From: DASUBN01 sp036263155
GTDB taxonomy: Bacteria; Pseudomonadota; Gammaproteobacteria; Natronospirales; REEB76
Length of the DNA stretch: 47,328 bases
Assembly: GCA_036263155.1 (NCBI GenBank)
Contig: DATAHN010000037.1
Location: 1-47,328 of the forward strand
Reading direction: 5' to 3'
The position numbers and the translations under genes were made by a program. The stretch's first letter is position 1. Every line of letters begins with the position of its first letter. Shown in pieces: positions 1-10,042 of the stretch. The notes under the pieces are model-generated. The model was not told the DNA's origin, ran no database searches, and worked only from the letters and a program-made list of their open reading frames with translations.

Positions 1-1170
1 ATCTACTCGCGCGACTACCTGCGCGACCGCAGCCTGTTCAAGGGCGAGTATTACATCCTCGGCCTCACCGCGCTGCTCGGCATGATGATCATGATCTCGG
101 CCCACAACATGCTGATCGTGTACCTTGGCCTGGAGCTCAACTCCCTGTCGCTATACGCGATGGTGGCGCTGGACCGGGAGTCGCCGGTCGCTTCCGAGGC
201 CGCCATGAAGTACTTCGTGCTGGGCGCCATCGCCTCGGCGGTGCTGCTGTACGGCATGTCGCTGCTGTACGGCGCCACCGGCACCCTCGATATCACCGGC
301 CTCGGCGTGCACGTGGCGTCCAACCCCGCTGCCAGCATCGGCACGCTGTTCGCCCTCGGCTTCATCGTGGTTGGGCTGTGCTTCAAGCTCGGCGCGGTGC
401 CGTTCCACATGTGGGTGCCGGACGTCTATGAGGGCTCCGCCACCTCGGTGACGCTGTTCGTGGGCTCCGCGCCCAAGATCGCCTCGTTCGCGCTGTTCAT
501 GCGTCTCCTGGTGGAGGGCCTTGGCGGCATGCATGCCCAGTGGCAGGGCCTCCTCATCGGCATCGCGGTGCTGTCCATGGCCATCGGCGCGATCGTCGCC
601 ATAGCCCAGACCAACTTCAAGCGCCTCATGGCTTATTCCACCATCGGCCACGTGGGCTTCATCCTGATGGGCATCCTCGCTGGCACCACCACCGGCTACC
701 AGGCGGCGATGTTCTACACGCTCACCTACGTGATCACCGCCACTGCGGGCTTCGGACTGATCCTGCTGCTGGCACGTAAGGGCTTCGAGTCAGAGCGCCT
801 GGATGACTTCAAGGGCCTCAACGAGCGCAGCCCCTGGTTCGCGGCCATGATGCTGGTGGTGATGTTCAGCCTGGCCGGCGTGCCGCCGTTCGTGGGCTTC
901 TTCGCCAAGCTCTATGTGCTGCGCGCGGCGGTGGAGGCGGGGCTCACCTGGCTCGCGGTGACGGCGGTGGTGTTCTCCATCATCAGCGCGTTCTACTACC
1001 TCAGGGTGGTCAAGCTCATGTACTTCGACCGGGCACCGGCCAACAGCCGTAGCGTGCAGGCGGAGTTCGACCTGCGCTGGCTGCTCTCGGGGAATGGCCT
1101 GGCGATCCTGCTGCTGGGTGTGCTGCCGGGACCGTTGCTGGCGCTCTGCGCGCGGGTGATCGGCTTCTGA
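1..1170 (+). CDS. nuoN: NADH-quinone oxidoreductase subunit N (5' truncated)
   Basis: Open from the first base in frame 1 to a TGA at 1168-1170, giving 389 residues; the start lies outside the window. NuoN is one of the three antiporter-like membrane subunits of respiratory complex I and helps couple quinone reduction to proton pumping across the inner membrane. The visible part is a string of hydrophobic helices with the typical proton_antipo_M signatures: a Glu in YLGLELNSLSLYAMVAL, KLGAVPFHMWVPDVYEG, and the NFKRLMAYSTIGHVGF stretch with its conserved Lys. No frameshift is seen. NuoN is normally the last gene of the nuo operon, which fits the stop being followed by an independently promoted tRNA. 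The other nuo genes should lie just upstream. Confidence 0.96.
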   Translation: MYSRDYLRDRSLFKGEYYILGLTALLGMMIMISAHNMLIVYLGLELNSLSLYAMVALDRESPVASEAAMKYFVLGAIASAVLLYGMSLLYGATGTLDITGLGVHVASNPAASIGTLFALGFIVVGLCFKLGAVPFHMWVPDVYEGSATSVTLFVGSAPKIASFALFMRLLVEGLGGMHAQWQGLLIGIAVLSMAIGAIVAIAQTNFKRLMAYSTIGHVGFILMGILAGTTTGYQAAMFYTLTYVITATAGFGLILLLARKGFESERLDDFKGLNERSPWFAAMMLVVMFSLAGVPPFVGFFAKLYVLRAAVEAGLTWLAVTAVVFSIISAFYYLRVVKLMYFDRAPANSRSVQAEFDLRWLLSGNGLAILLLGVLPGPLLALCARVIGF

Positions 1171-1219
1171 AAACAGGCTCGCGGCTTGCGATGCTACGTC
1201 GCATTTCCGCCACAAAACC

Positions 1220-1248
1220 TTGAAAACCTGACTCTTTTGCTATATATT
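1220..1248 (+). promoter_or_regulatory. Sigma-70-type promoter of the metY operon
   Basis: A -35 TTGAAA at 1220-1225 and a -10 TATATT at 1243-1248 are separated by 17 bp, which places transcription initiation at about 1255, a few bases before the tRNA at 1263. The stretch between -10 and the start is GC-rich, as at stable-RNA promoters under stringent control. This is sequence matching only; the regulation is inferred. Confidence 0.7.
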
Positions 1249-1262
1249 TCCTGTCCGCCGGG

Positions 1263-1339
<77 letters not shown>

Positions 1340-1388
1340 ATAAATCAATGACTTAGGTAGCATTGCTACAGAAGTTCTTGGATGCAGG

Positions 1389-1409
1389 ACCCCGGATAGG
1401 GGTTTTTTT
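1389..1409 (+). terminator. Intrinsic terminator 1 after metY
   Basis: Stem ACCCC (1389-1393) with GGGGT (1399-1403), loop GGATA, followed by a run of T to 1409. It lies 50 nt after the tRNA end. It probably ends part of the tRNA transcript while allowing read-through into rimP-nusA. Confidence 0.7.
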
Positions 1410-1424
1410 GTGTCCTTGCGAAGG

Positions 1425-1439
1425 CCCTCTGCCAGAGGG
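1425..1439 (+). other. Leader hairpin between terminators
   Basis: Perfect 6-bp stem CCCTCT/AGAGGG with a GCC loop and no T-tract. A further GC hairpin (CCCGG 1454-1458 with CCGGG 1464-1468) follows. They could be processing sites or alternative folds for the flanking terminators; no function is shown. Confidence 0.4.
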
Positions 1440-1483
1440 GACCCCGCTTGAACCCCGGGCAAGCCGGGATTTGTCGTCTAGGT

Positions 1484-1510
1484 CGTCCTGCCCTCAGCGG
1501 GACGGTTTTT
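1484..1510 (+). terminator. Intrinsic terminator 2 in the metY-rimP leader
   Basis: An 8-bp stem (1484-1491 with 1497-1504, one G-T pair), loop CCTCA, then G and five T. It is the second of three terminator-like structures between the tRNA and rimP. Confidence 0.65.
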
Positions 1511-1514
1511 GGAG

Positions 1515-1541
1515 ATGGGCCCGAGGGCCCATTTTTGTTTT
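1515..1541 (+). terminator. Intrinsic terminator 3 just before rimP
   Basis: A 7-bp stem ATGGGCC/GGCCCAT with loop CGAG, followed by TTTTTGTTTTT. It ends only about 14 nt before the rimP start, so transcription of the nusA-infB operon must pass it. This suggests attenuation, possibly autogenous control by NusA as described for the E. coli operon; that last part is inference. Confidence 0.7.
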
Positions 1542-1554
1542 TAATGGCTTGGTG

Positions 1555-2001
1555 ATGCGCGAAAGGCTGATCAGTCTGCTGGAGGCGCCGGTCGAGGCGC
1601 TGGGATACGAGGTGGTGGAGCTGGAGTTCCACCCCCAGGGCGGCGGTGGCCTGCTGCGGGTCTACATCGACCGCGAGGGCGGTGTGACGGTGGATGACTG
1701 CGAGAAGGTCAGCCGTCAGGTGAGCGCCGTGCTGGACGTGGAGGACCCGATCCCGGGCCACTACACCCTCGAGGTGTCGTCGCCGGGGCTGGATCGGCCG
1801 CTGCGCAAGGCCGCGGACTACGCGCGCTTCGCCGGCGAGCGGGCCAAGGTGGATCTCGCGCTGCCCATCGAGGGGCGCAGGCGCTTCACCGGCATCCTGA
1901 AGGGGTGCGAGGGTGGAGAGGTATCGATCGAGGTGGACGGCGTGCTCCACCGCCTGCCCTTGGAGGGCATCGCGAAAGCGCGCCTGGTGCCGGAATTCTG
2001 A
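1555..2001 (+). CDS. rimP: Ribosome maturation factor RimP
   Basis: 148 residues, close to the roughly 150 of the family. RimP assists 30S subunit maturation and acts in the cytoplasm. The N-terminal domain opens MRERLISLLEAPVEALGYE and continues with the conserved DCEKVSRQVSAVLD and YTLEVSSPGLDRPL motifs; the C-terminal Sm-like beta domain follows (GILKGCEGGEVSIEVDG). The ATG at 1555 is chosen because family homology begins there. The frame is open further upstream, but that part would run back through the leader terminators. A GTG directly before it (1552) is the alternative. The ribosome-binding site is weak, and the gene starts just after terminator 3. First protein gene of the nusA-infB operon. 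Confidence 0.93.
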   Translation: MRERLISLLEAPVEALGYEVVELEFHPQGGGGLLRVYIDREGGVTVDDCEKVSRQVSAVLDVEDPIPGHYTLEVSSPGLDRPLRKAADYARFAGERAKVDLALPIEGRRRFTGILKGCEGGEVSIEVDGVLHRLPLEGIAKARLVPEF

Positions 2002-2033
2002 TTGCAACTGAAATTTATCGAAGAGATAGAGCC

Positions 2034-3533
2034 ATGAACAAAGAGATCCTGCTGGTCGTCGACGCCGTCTCCAACGAGAAGGGCGTGGACAAGAACGTGA
2101 TCTTCGAGGCGCTGGAAGCGGCGCTCGCGTCCGCCACGCGCAAGAAGCACGGCGGCGACATCGATGCGCGCGTCTCCATCGACCGCCAGACCGGCGAGTA
2201 CGAGACGTTCCGCCGCTGGGTGGTGCAGCCCGATGACATGCTGCTGGAGTCCCCGGACCGCGAGATCCGCCTGATGGATGCCGTGGACGTGAAGCCGGAC
2301 ATCCAGGTGGGCGAGTTCATCGAGGAGCCCATGGCCTCGGTGCCGTTCGGCCGCATCGGCGCGCAGACCGCCAAGCAGGTCATCGTGCAGAAGGTGCGCG
2401 AGGCCGAGCGTGCGCAGGTGGTCGAGGCCTACCAGGGCCGCATCGGCGAGCTGGTCACCGGCCTGGTCAAGCGCGTGGAGCGCGGCAACATCTACATCGA
2501 CCTCGGCAACAACGCCGAGGCCTTCATCCCGCGCGAGGACATGATCCCGCGCGAGGCGGTGCGCACCGGCGACCGCATCCGTGGCTACCTGAAGGAAGTG
2601 CGCGCCGAGGCGCGCGGCCCGCAGCTGTTCGTGACCCGTACCGCGCCGCAGTTCCTCATCGAGCTGTTCAAGCTCGAGGTGCCGGAAGTCGGCCAGGGCC
2701 TCATCGAGATCAAGGGCGCCGCGCGCGACCCGGGTTCCCGCGCCAAGGTGGCGGTGCTGAGCCACGACTCCCGCATCGACCCGGTCGGCGCCTGCGTCGG
2801 CATGCGCGGTTCGCGTGTGCAGGCCGTCTCCAACGAGCTCTCCGGCGAGCGCGTGGACATCGTGCCCTTCGACGAGAACCCGGCCCAGTTCGTCATCAAT
2901 GCCATGTCTCCGGCCGAGGTGATCTCCATCACCATGGACGAGGAGTCCAAGAGCATGGATCTCGCGGTCGCCGAGGACAACCTGTCCAAGGCCATCGGCC
3001 GCGGCGGCCAGAACGTGCGCCTCGCCAGTCAGCTCTCGGGCTGGGAACTCAACGTCATGAGCGAGGCCCAGGCCACCCAGAAGACCGAGGCCGAGGCCCA
3101 GGCGCTGCAGAAGCTGTTCATGGAGCAGCTGGATGTGGACGCCGACGTGGCTGCGATCCTGGTGCAGGAGGGCTTCTCCAGCATCGAGGAGATCGCCTAC
3201 GTGCCGACCACGGAGCTGCTCTCCATCGAAGAGTTCGACGAAGCCACGGTGGAAGAGTTGCGCGGCCGCGCCCGCGACGTGCTGCTGACCCAGGCCATCG
3301 CCAGCGAGGAGCAGGTGGGCGACAGCGAGCCCGCCGATGACCTCCTCAACATGGACGGCATGGACCGGGCGCTGGCGTTCAAGCTCGCCGCCGCGGGCAT
3401 CCGCACCATGGAGGAGCTGGCGGAGCAGGCGGTGGAGGACATCAAGGACATCGAGGGCCTCGACGAGGCCCGCGCCGCGTCGCTCATCATGACCGCGCGC
3501 GCCCCCTGGTTCGCCGGCGAGCAGCAGGCCTGA
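2034..3533 (+). CDS. nusA: Transcription termination/antitermination factor NusA
   Basis: 499 residues, near the 495 of E. coli NusA. It binds RNA polymerase and nascent RNA and modulates pausing, termination and antitermination. The order is an N-terminal polymerase-binding domain (MNKEILLVVDAVSNEKGV), an S1 domain around 135-200 (GLVKRVERGNIYIDLG), two KH domains (GMRGSRVQAVSNELSGE, then DNLSKAIGRGGQNVRLASQL), and a C-terminal pair of acidic repeats of the type that contact the alpha-subunit tail. The ATG at 2034 gives the standard N-terminus; the frame is open upstream inside rimP but without homology. It lies 32 nt after rimP and 43 nt before infB. Confidence 0.97.
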   Translation: MNKEILLVVDAVSNEKGVDKNVIFEALEAALASATRKKHGGDIDARVSIDRQTGEYETFRRWVVQPDDMLLESPDREIRLMDAVDVKPDIQVGEFIEEPMASVPFGRIGAQTAKQVIVQKVREAERAQVVEAYQGRIGELVTGLVKRVERGNIYIDLGNNAEAFIPREDMIPREAVRTGDRIRGYLKEVRAEARGPQLFVTRTAPQFLIELFKLEVPEVGQGLIEIKGAARDPGSRAKVAVLSHDSRIDPVGACVGMRGSRVQAVSNELSGERVDIVPFDENPAQFVINAMSPAEVISITMDEESKSMDLAVAEDNLSKAIGRGGQNVRLASQLSGWELNVMSEAQATQKTEAEAQALQKLFMEQLDVDADVAAILVQEGFSSIEEIAYVPTTELLSIEEFDEATVEELRGRARDVLLTQAIASEEQVGDSEPADDLLNMDGMDRALAFKLAAAGIRTMEELAEQAVEDIKDIEGLDEARAASLIMTARAPWFAGEQQA

Positions 3534-3576
3534 GTGAAGCGAGAAGCGAAAGAACGAGCAGCAGGAGCGTAAGGGC

Positions 3577-6132
3577 ATGGCACAAGTCACCGTAAGACAA
3601 CTGGCCGAGGTCGTGGGAACGCCCGTGGACCGCCTGTTGACGCAGCTCTCGGAGGCCGGCATCGAGGTCGGCGACCCGGATGCCGCCATCAGCGACGACC
3701 AGAAGATGCAGCTGCTCACGCACCTGCGCCAGAGCCACGGCGAGAACTCAACCGCCGAGCCGCGCAAGATCACCTTGAAGCGCCGTAGCGTCTCCGAGAT
3801 CAAGCTCACCGGCGCCCAGGGCCGGGCCAAGACCGTGAGCGTGGAGGTGCGCAAGCAGCGCACCTACGTGAAGCGCAGCGCGGTGATGGAAGAGGAAGCC
3901 AAGCGCCGTGCCGAAGAGGACGCGGTCCGCCAGGCCGAGCTTGAGCAGAAGCAGGCCGCCGAGGCGAAGGTTGCCGCCGAGAAGAAGGCCGTGGACGACG
4001 CAAAGCGCGCCGTCGAGGAGCAGGAACGCAAGGCCAAGCAGGACGAGGAGGCCAAGCGCAAGCAGGAGCAGGAGACCCATGCCCGCGCCGACGCCGAGCG
4101 CCGCCGCGCCGAGTCCGACGCCCGCCGCGAGGCGGACGAGGAAGACCGCCGCATGCGCGCCGCGCTGCCCAAGGGCAAGCCGGGTGCCCCGGCCACTCCC
4201 GCAGCGCCGGCTGCGGCCGCCACCACGCCGGACGGACATACTCGCTACGGCCGTGCCGAGCTGCACGTGGCCGGGGGCCTGTCCAACAAGCGCAAGGGCA
4301 AGAAGCCGGGCAAGTCCCGCGGCCCGGTCAACGTGCAGATGGAATCCAAGCACGGTTTCGAGAGGCCGGTGGCGCCGCAGGTCCGCGAGGTGCAGATCCC
4401 CGAGACCATCACCGTGGGCGAGCTGGCGCAGCGCATGGCCGTGAAGGCCAACGAAGTCATCAAGATTATGATGAACATGGGCGCCATGGCGACCATCAAC
4501 CAGGTCATCGACCAGGACACCGCGGCGATCGTGGTGCATGAGATGGGCCACACCCCGAAGCTGCTCAAGGAGAGCGACGTCGAGGACCAGATGCTCCAGG
4601 CCAAGCCCATGGAGCAGGGCGAGGAGGCCACGCGCGCACCGGTGGTCACCATCATGGGCCACGTCGATCACGGCAAGACCTCACTGCTGGACTACATCCG
4701 CAAGACCCGCGTCGCGGCCCGCGAGGCCGGCGGCATCACCCAGCACATCGGTGCTTACCACGTGCAGACGCCGAAGGGCGCCATCACCTTCCTGGACACC
4801 CCCGGCCATGCGGCATTCACCGCCATGCGCGCCCGCGGCGCCAAGGTGACGGACATCGTGGTGCTGGTGGTGGCGGCGGACGACGGCGTGATGCCGCAGA
4901 CCGTCGAGGCCATAAACCACGCGCGCGCTGCCGAGGTGCCGATCGTGGTAGCCATCACCAAGAGCGACAAGCCGGAAGCGAACTTCGACAAGGTGCGCAC
5001 CGAGCTGTCGCAGCACCAGATCATCTCGGAAGAGTGGGGCGGCGAGAACATCTTCGTGCAGGTGTCGTCCAAGACCGGCGCCGGCGTTGACAAGCTGCTC
5101 GACTCCATCAGCGTGCAGGCCGAGGTCATGGAGCTGAAGGCCGTGTCCGACGGCCCGGCGACCGGCTTCGTGCTGGAATCCAGCCTGGAGAAGGGCCGCG
5201 GCGCCGTGGCTACCGTGCTGATCCAGAAGGGCAAGCTCAAGACCGGCGACATCCTGCTCACCGGCCATGAGTTCGGCCGCGTGCGCGCCATGTTCGACGA
5301 GGCCGGCGAGCGCATCGACGAGGCCGGCCCCTCCATCCCGGCGCAGGTGCTGGGCCTGTCCGGCACGCCCAATGCGGGCGACGAGGCGCTGGTGGTGGCC
5401 GACGAGCGCAAGGCCCGCGAGGTCGCGCTGTACCGCCAGGGCAAGTTCCGCGACGTGAAGCTGGCGCGCGCCCAGGGCGCCAAGCTCGAGGACGTATTCC
5501 AGCAGATAGCTGATGGCCAGAAGACCCTCAACCTGCTGGTCAAGACCGACGTGCAGGGCAGCGCCGAGGCGCTGCGCGACGCACTCACCGGCCTGTCCAC
5601 CGACGAGATCAAGGTCAAAGTCATCGTCAGCAGTGTGGGCGGCATCACCGAGTCCGACGCCAACCTGGCCGCCGCTTCCAAGGCGGTGATCATCGGCTTC
5701 AACGTGCGTGCCGATGCCGGCGCGCGCCGCATCGTGGCGGAATCCGGCGTGGACCTGCGCTACTACAGCGTGATCTACGAAGCCATAGACGACGTGAAGA
5801 AGGCCATGAGCGGCATGCTCGGCACCGAGATCCGCGAGCAGATCGTGGGCCTGGCCGAGGTGCGCGACGTGTTCCGCTCCTCCAAGATCGGCGCCATCGC
5901 CGGCTGCCTGGTGGTGGAAGGCTACGTCAAGCGCAACAACCCGATCCGGGTGCTGCGCAACGAGGTGGTCATCTTCCAGGGCGCGCTGGAGTCGCTACGC
6001 CGCTTCAAGGACGACGTGTCCGAGGTCCGTGCCGGCACCGAGTGCGGCATCGGCGTGAAGGACTACAACGACGTGCAGCCGGGCGACAAGATCGAGTGCT
6101 ACGAGCGCGTGGAAGTGGCGCGCACGATCTGA
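3577..6132 (+). CDS. infB: Translation initiation factor IF-2
   Basis: 851 residues. This GTPase brings fMet-tRNA to the 30S subunit and promotes 50S joining. Domains in order: an N-terminal IF2_N module (1-55), a long charged Ala/Lys/Glu linker, a second IF2_N module near 270-320, the G domain, domain II, and domains III-IV. G1 is GHVDHGKT starting at residue 361 and G3 is DTPGH. G4 reads TKSD at 461-464 instead of the usual NKxD. The C-terminal domain ends YERVEVARTI. The linker codons are intact with no repeat slippage. The preceding AGGAG serves the ATG at 3577. Genes for fMet-tRNA and IF2 thus share one operon. Confidence 0.97.
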   Translation: MAQVTVRQLAEVVGTPVDRLLTQLSEAGIEVGDPDAAISDDQKMQLLTHLRQSHGENSTAEPRKITLKRRSVSEIKLTGAQGRAKTVSVEVRKQRTYVKRSAVMEEEAKRRAEEDAVRQAELEQKQAAEAKVAAEKKAVDDAKRAVEEQERKAKQDEEAKRKQEQETHARADAERRRAESDARREADEEDRRMRAALPKGKPGAPATPAAPAAAATTPDGHTRYGRAELHVAGGLSNKRKGKKPGKSRGPVNVQMESKHGFERPVAPQVREVQIPETITVGELAQRMAVKANEVIKIMMNMGAMATINQVIDQDTAAIVVHEMGHTPKLLKESDVEDQMLQAKPMEQGEEATRAPVVTIMGHVDHGKTSLLDYIRKTRVAAREAGGITQHIGAYHVQTPKGAITFLDTPGHAAFTAMRARGAKVTDIVVLVVAADDGVMPQTVEAINHARAAEVPIVVAITKSDKPEANFDKVRTELSQHQIISEEWGGENIFVQVSSKTGAGVDKLLDSISVQAEVMELKAVSDGPATGFVLESSLEKGRGAVATVLIQKGKLKTGDILLTGHEFGRVRAMFDEAGERIDEAGPSIPAQVLGLSGTPNAGDEALVVADERKAREVALYRQGKFRDVKLARAQGAKLEDVFQQIADGQKTLNLLVKTDVQGSAEALRDALTGLSTDEIKVKVIVSSVGGITESDANLAAASKAVIIGFNVRADAGARRIVAESGVDLRYYSVIYEAIDDVKKAMSGMLGTEIREQIVGLAEVRDVFRSSKIGAIAGCLVVEGYVKRNNPIRVLRNEVVIFQGALESLRRFKDDVSEVRAGTECGIGVKDYNDVQPGDKIECYERVEVARTI

Positions 6133-6146
6133 GCCGGTAGCCCGAG

Positions 6147-6515
6147 ATGCCCAAGGAATTCCAGCGCTCCACCCGGGTCGCCGAGCAGATCCAACGCGAG
6201 CTGGCGGGCATGGTCGGCCGGGTCCTGGAGGACCCGCGCGCCGGCATGGTGACCGTGACGGCGGTGCAGCTCTCCAAGGACCTGTCCCACGCCCGCGTGT
6301 TCGTGTCCTCGCTCGGCGGCAGCCTCACGCACCAGGAGCTGGTGCAGTCGCTGCAGCATGCCTCCGGCTTCATGCGCCACGAGCTCGGCCGCGCCATGAA
6401 GCTGCGCATCATGCCGGAGCTGCGCTTCCAGTACGACGAGACCGAGGAGCGCGCTGCGCGCCTCGAAGCCCTCATCGCCAAGGCGAATGCGCCGGATGGC
6501 GGGAAGGGCTCGTGA
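6147..6515 (+). CDS. rbfA: 30S ribosome-binding factor RbfA
   Basis: 122 residues, a single KH-like domain. RbfA binds immature 30S subunits and helps 16S rRNA 5'-end processing, notably in the cold. Family features seen: the opening FQRSTRVAEQIQREL, the ASVF-region equivalent DLSHARVFVSSLG, and the C-terminal LRIMPELRFQYDET. It lies 14 nt after infB and overlaps truB by 4 nt (GTGA), so the two are probably translationally coupled. Confidence 0.95.
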   Translation: MPKEFQRSTRVAEQIQRELAGMVGRVLEDPRAGMVTVTAVQLSKDLSHARVFVSSLGGSLTHQELVQSLQHASGFMRHELGRAMKLRIMPELRFQYDETEERAARLEALIAKANAPDGGKGS

Positions 6516-7480
6516 CCGGGGCTGAGCCCGCTCCACAGCGGGCGAAGCTGCCACGCCGCCCCGTGCACGGTGTGCTGCTGCTGGACAAGCCGGTCGGCCT
6601 CACCTCCAACGACGCACTGCAGAAGGCCAAGCGCCTGTTCCGGGCCGAGAAGGCCGGCCACACCGGCAGCCTCGATCCCCTCGCTTCCGGCATGCTCCCG
6701 CTCTGCTTCGGCGAGGCCACCAAGGTCTCGGGATTCCTGCTGGACGCCGACAAGTACTACGCCGTCACCTGCCGCCTGGGGCTGCGCACCGCCAGCGCCG
6801 ACGCCGAGGGGGAGGTGGTCGAGACCAAGCCCGTGCCACCCCTCAGCGATGCCGCCATCGAGCGGGCCCTTCAGGGCCTGCGGGGCGACATCATGCAGGT
6901 GCCGCCCATGTACTCGGCGCTGCACCACCAGGGCCAGCGGCTCTACGACCTGGCCCGGGAAGGGGTGGAAGTGCCGCGGGAACCGCGGCCCGTCACCATC
7001 CACGCGCTCGTCCTCAAGTCCTGGACACCCGACAGCCTCAGCCTGGAGGTGCGCTGCTCCAAGGGCACCTACGTGCGCACCCTGGTGGAGGACGTGGCGG
7101 CCGCCTTGGGGACCGTGGCCCATGTGACGGCGCTGCGGCGCCTCGCGGTGGGCCCCTTCGGCCAGGACTCGGTCATGCATTCCCTGGCAGAGCTGGAGGC
7201 ACGGGCGGCGGAAGGCCTCCACGCCCTGGATGCGCTGCTGCTGCCGGTGGACCACGCGGTGCGGCACTGGCCCATGGCTGCATTAAGCGCCGACGCGGCC
7301 TGGTACTTCGCCAAGGGCCAGGCAGTGTTCGTGACGGGAGCGCCGAGCTCAGGCCGGCTGCGGGTCTATGCGGAAGGCCGGTTTCTGGGGGTGGGGGAGA
7401 TCCAGGAGGATGGGCGGCTCGCCCCCAAGCGGCTCATGAACCTGCCGCCGGAAGCCCCAAAGAACGCGGCTTCACCCTGA
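6512..7480 (+). CDS. truB: tRNA pseudouridine(55) synthase TruB
   Basis: 322 residues. It converts U55 in the T loop of most tRNAs to pseudouridine. GHTGSLDPLASGMLP holds the catalytic Asp (D55 from the GTG start). Later motifs RLYDLAREG and GTYVRTLVEDVA are typical, and a C-terminal PUA-like part (GRLRVYAEGRFLGVGEI) follows. The GTG start at 6512 overlaps the rbfA stop; homology begins at about residue 17, and there is no better start nearby. Usual family length is 300-320. Confidence 0.95.
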   Translation: MTGAEPAPQRAKLPRRPVHGVLLLDKPVGLTSNDALQKAKRLFRAEKAGHTGSLDPLASGMLPLCFGEATKVSGFLLDADKYYAVTCRLGLRTASADAEGEVVETKPVPPLSDAAIERALQGLRGDIMQVPPMYSALHHQGQRLYDLAREGVEVPREPRPVTIHALVLKSWTPDSLSLEVRCSKGTYVRTLVEDVAAALGTVAHVTALRRLAVGPFGQDSVMHSLAELEARAAEGLHALDALLLPVDHAVRHWPMAALSADAAWYFAKGQAVFVTGAPSSGRLRVYAEGRFLGVGEIQEDGRLAPKRLMNLPPEAPKNAASP

Positions 7481-7497
7481 TTCCATTGGGTTTTTGC

Positions 7498-7526
7498 TTG
7501 TCCGACTCGGGTCGCGCGGCTACAAT
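7498..7526 (+). promoter_or_regulatory. rpsO promoter
   Basis: -35 TTGTCC (7498-7503), exactly 17 bp, -10 TACAAT (7521-7526). Initiation is expected near 7533, leaving a 40-nt leader before the rpsO ATG. An rpsO-proximal promoter inside this operon is also known in E. coli. Confidence 0.75.
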
Positions 7527-7572
7527 AGGCGGCTGAATCCAAGGTTAAACATCACAGTCTGGAGTTCACGAG

Positions 7573-7842
7573 ATGGTTTTCACGGCCGAGAAGAAACAGG
7601 AAGTCATCGCCAGCTACCGCCGCGATGCGAAAGATACCGGTTCCCCCGAAGTCCAGGTCGCGCTCCTGACCGCGCGCATCGATGGCCTGGGCGACCATTT
7701 CAACAGTCACCAGCAGGATCATCACTCCCGTCGTGGGCTGCTCAAGATGGTGAACCAGCGCCGCAAGCTGCTGGATTACCTCAAGAAGGCCGACCAGAAG
7801 CGCTACGAGTCGCTCATCGAGCGTCTCGGCCTGCGCCGCTGA
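7573..7842 (+). CDS. rpsO: 30S ribosomal protein S15
   Basis: 89 residues, the standard length. S15 binds the central domain of 16S rRNA early in assembly. Conserved motifs: RDAKDTGSPEVQVALLTARI, the HQQDHHSRRGLLKMVNQRRKLLDYLK core and the IERLGLRR tail. An own promoter (7498-7526) precedes it, and pnp follows after 48 nt. S15 commonly represses its own translation through the leader; I see no decisive pseudoknot here. Confidence 0.98.
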   Translation: MVFTAEKKQEVIASYRRDAKDTGSPEVQVALLTARIDGLGDHFNSHQQDHHSRRGLLKMVNQRRKLLDYLKKADQKRYESLIERLGLRR

Positions 7843-7890
7843 TCCGCCCCTAGACCCGAAAAGCAGTCGAACAACACGAGGGGACAACCC

Positions 7891-9978
<2,088 letters not shown>

Positions 9979-10003
9979 GCGGGTTGAGACCAGAGAAAAA
10001 AGA

Positions 10004-10033
10004 GAAGGCGCCGGAAGGCGCCTTCTTTTTTTT
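10004..10033. terminator. Bidirectional intrinsic terminator after pnp
   Basis: A 9-bp stem GAAGGCGCC/GGCGCCTTC with loop GGAA, followed by eight T on the plus strand and preceded by an A-rich run, so the minus-strand reading also ends in a T-rich tract. It separates the convergent pnp and YheT-like genes. Confidence 0.92.
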
Positions 10034-10042
10034 GCCCGGACC

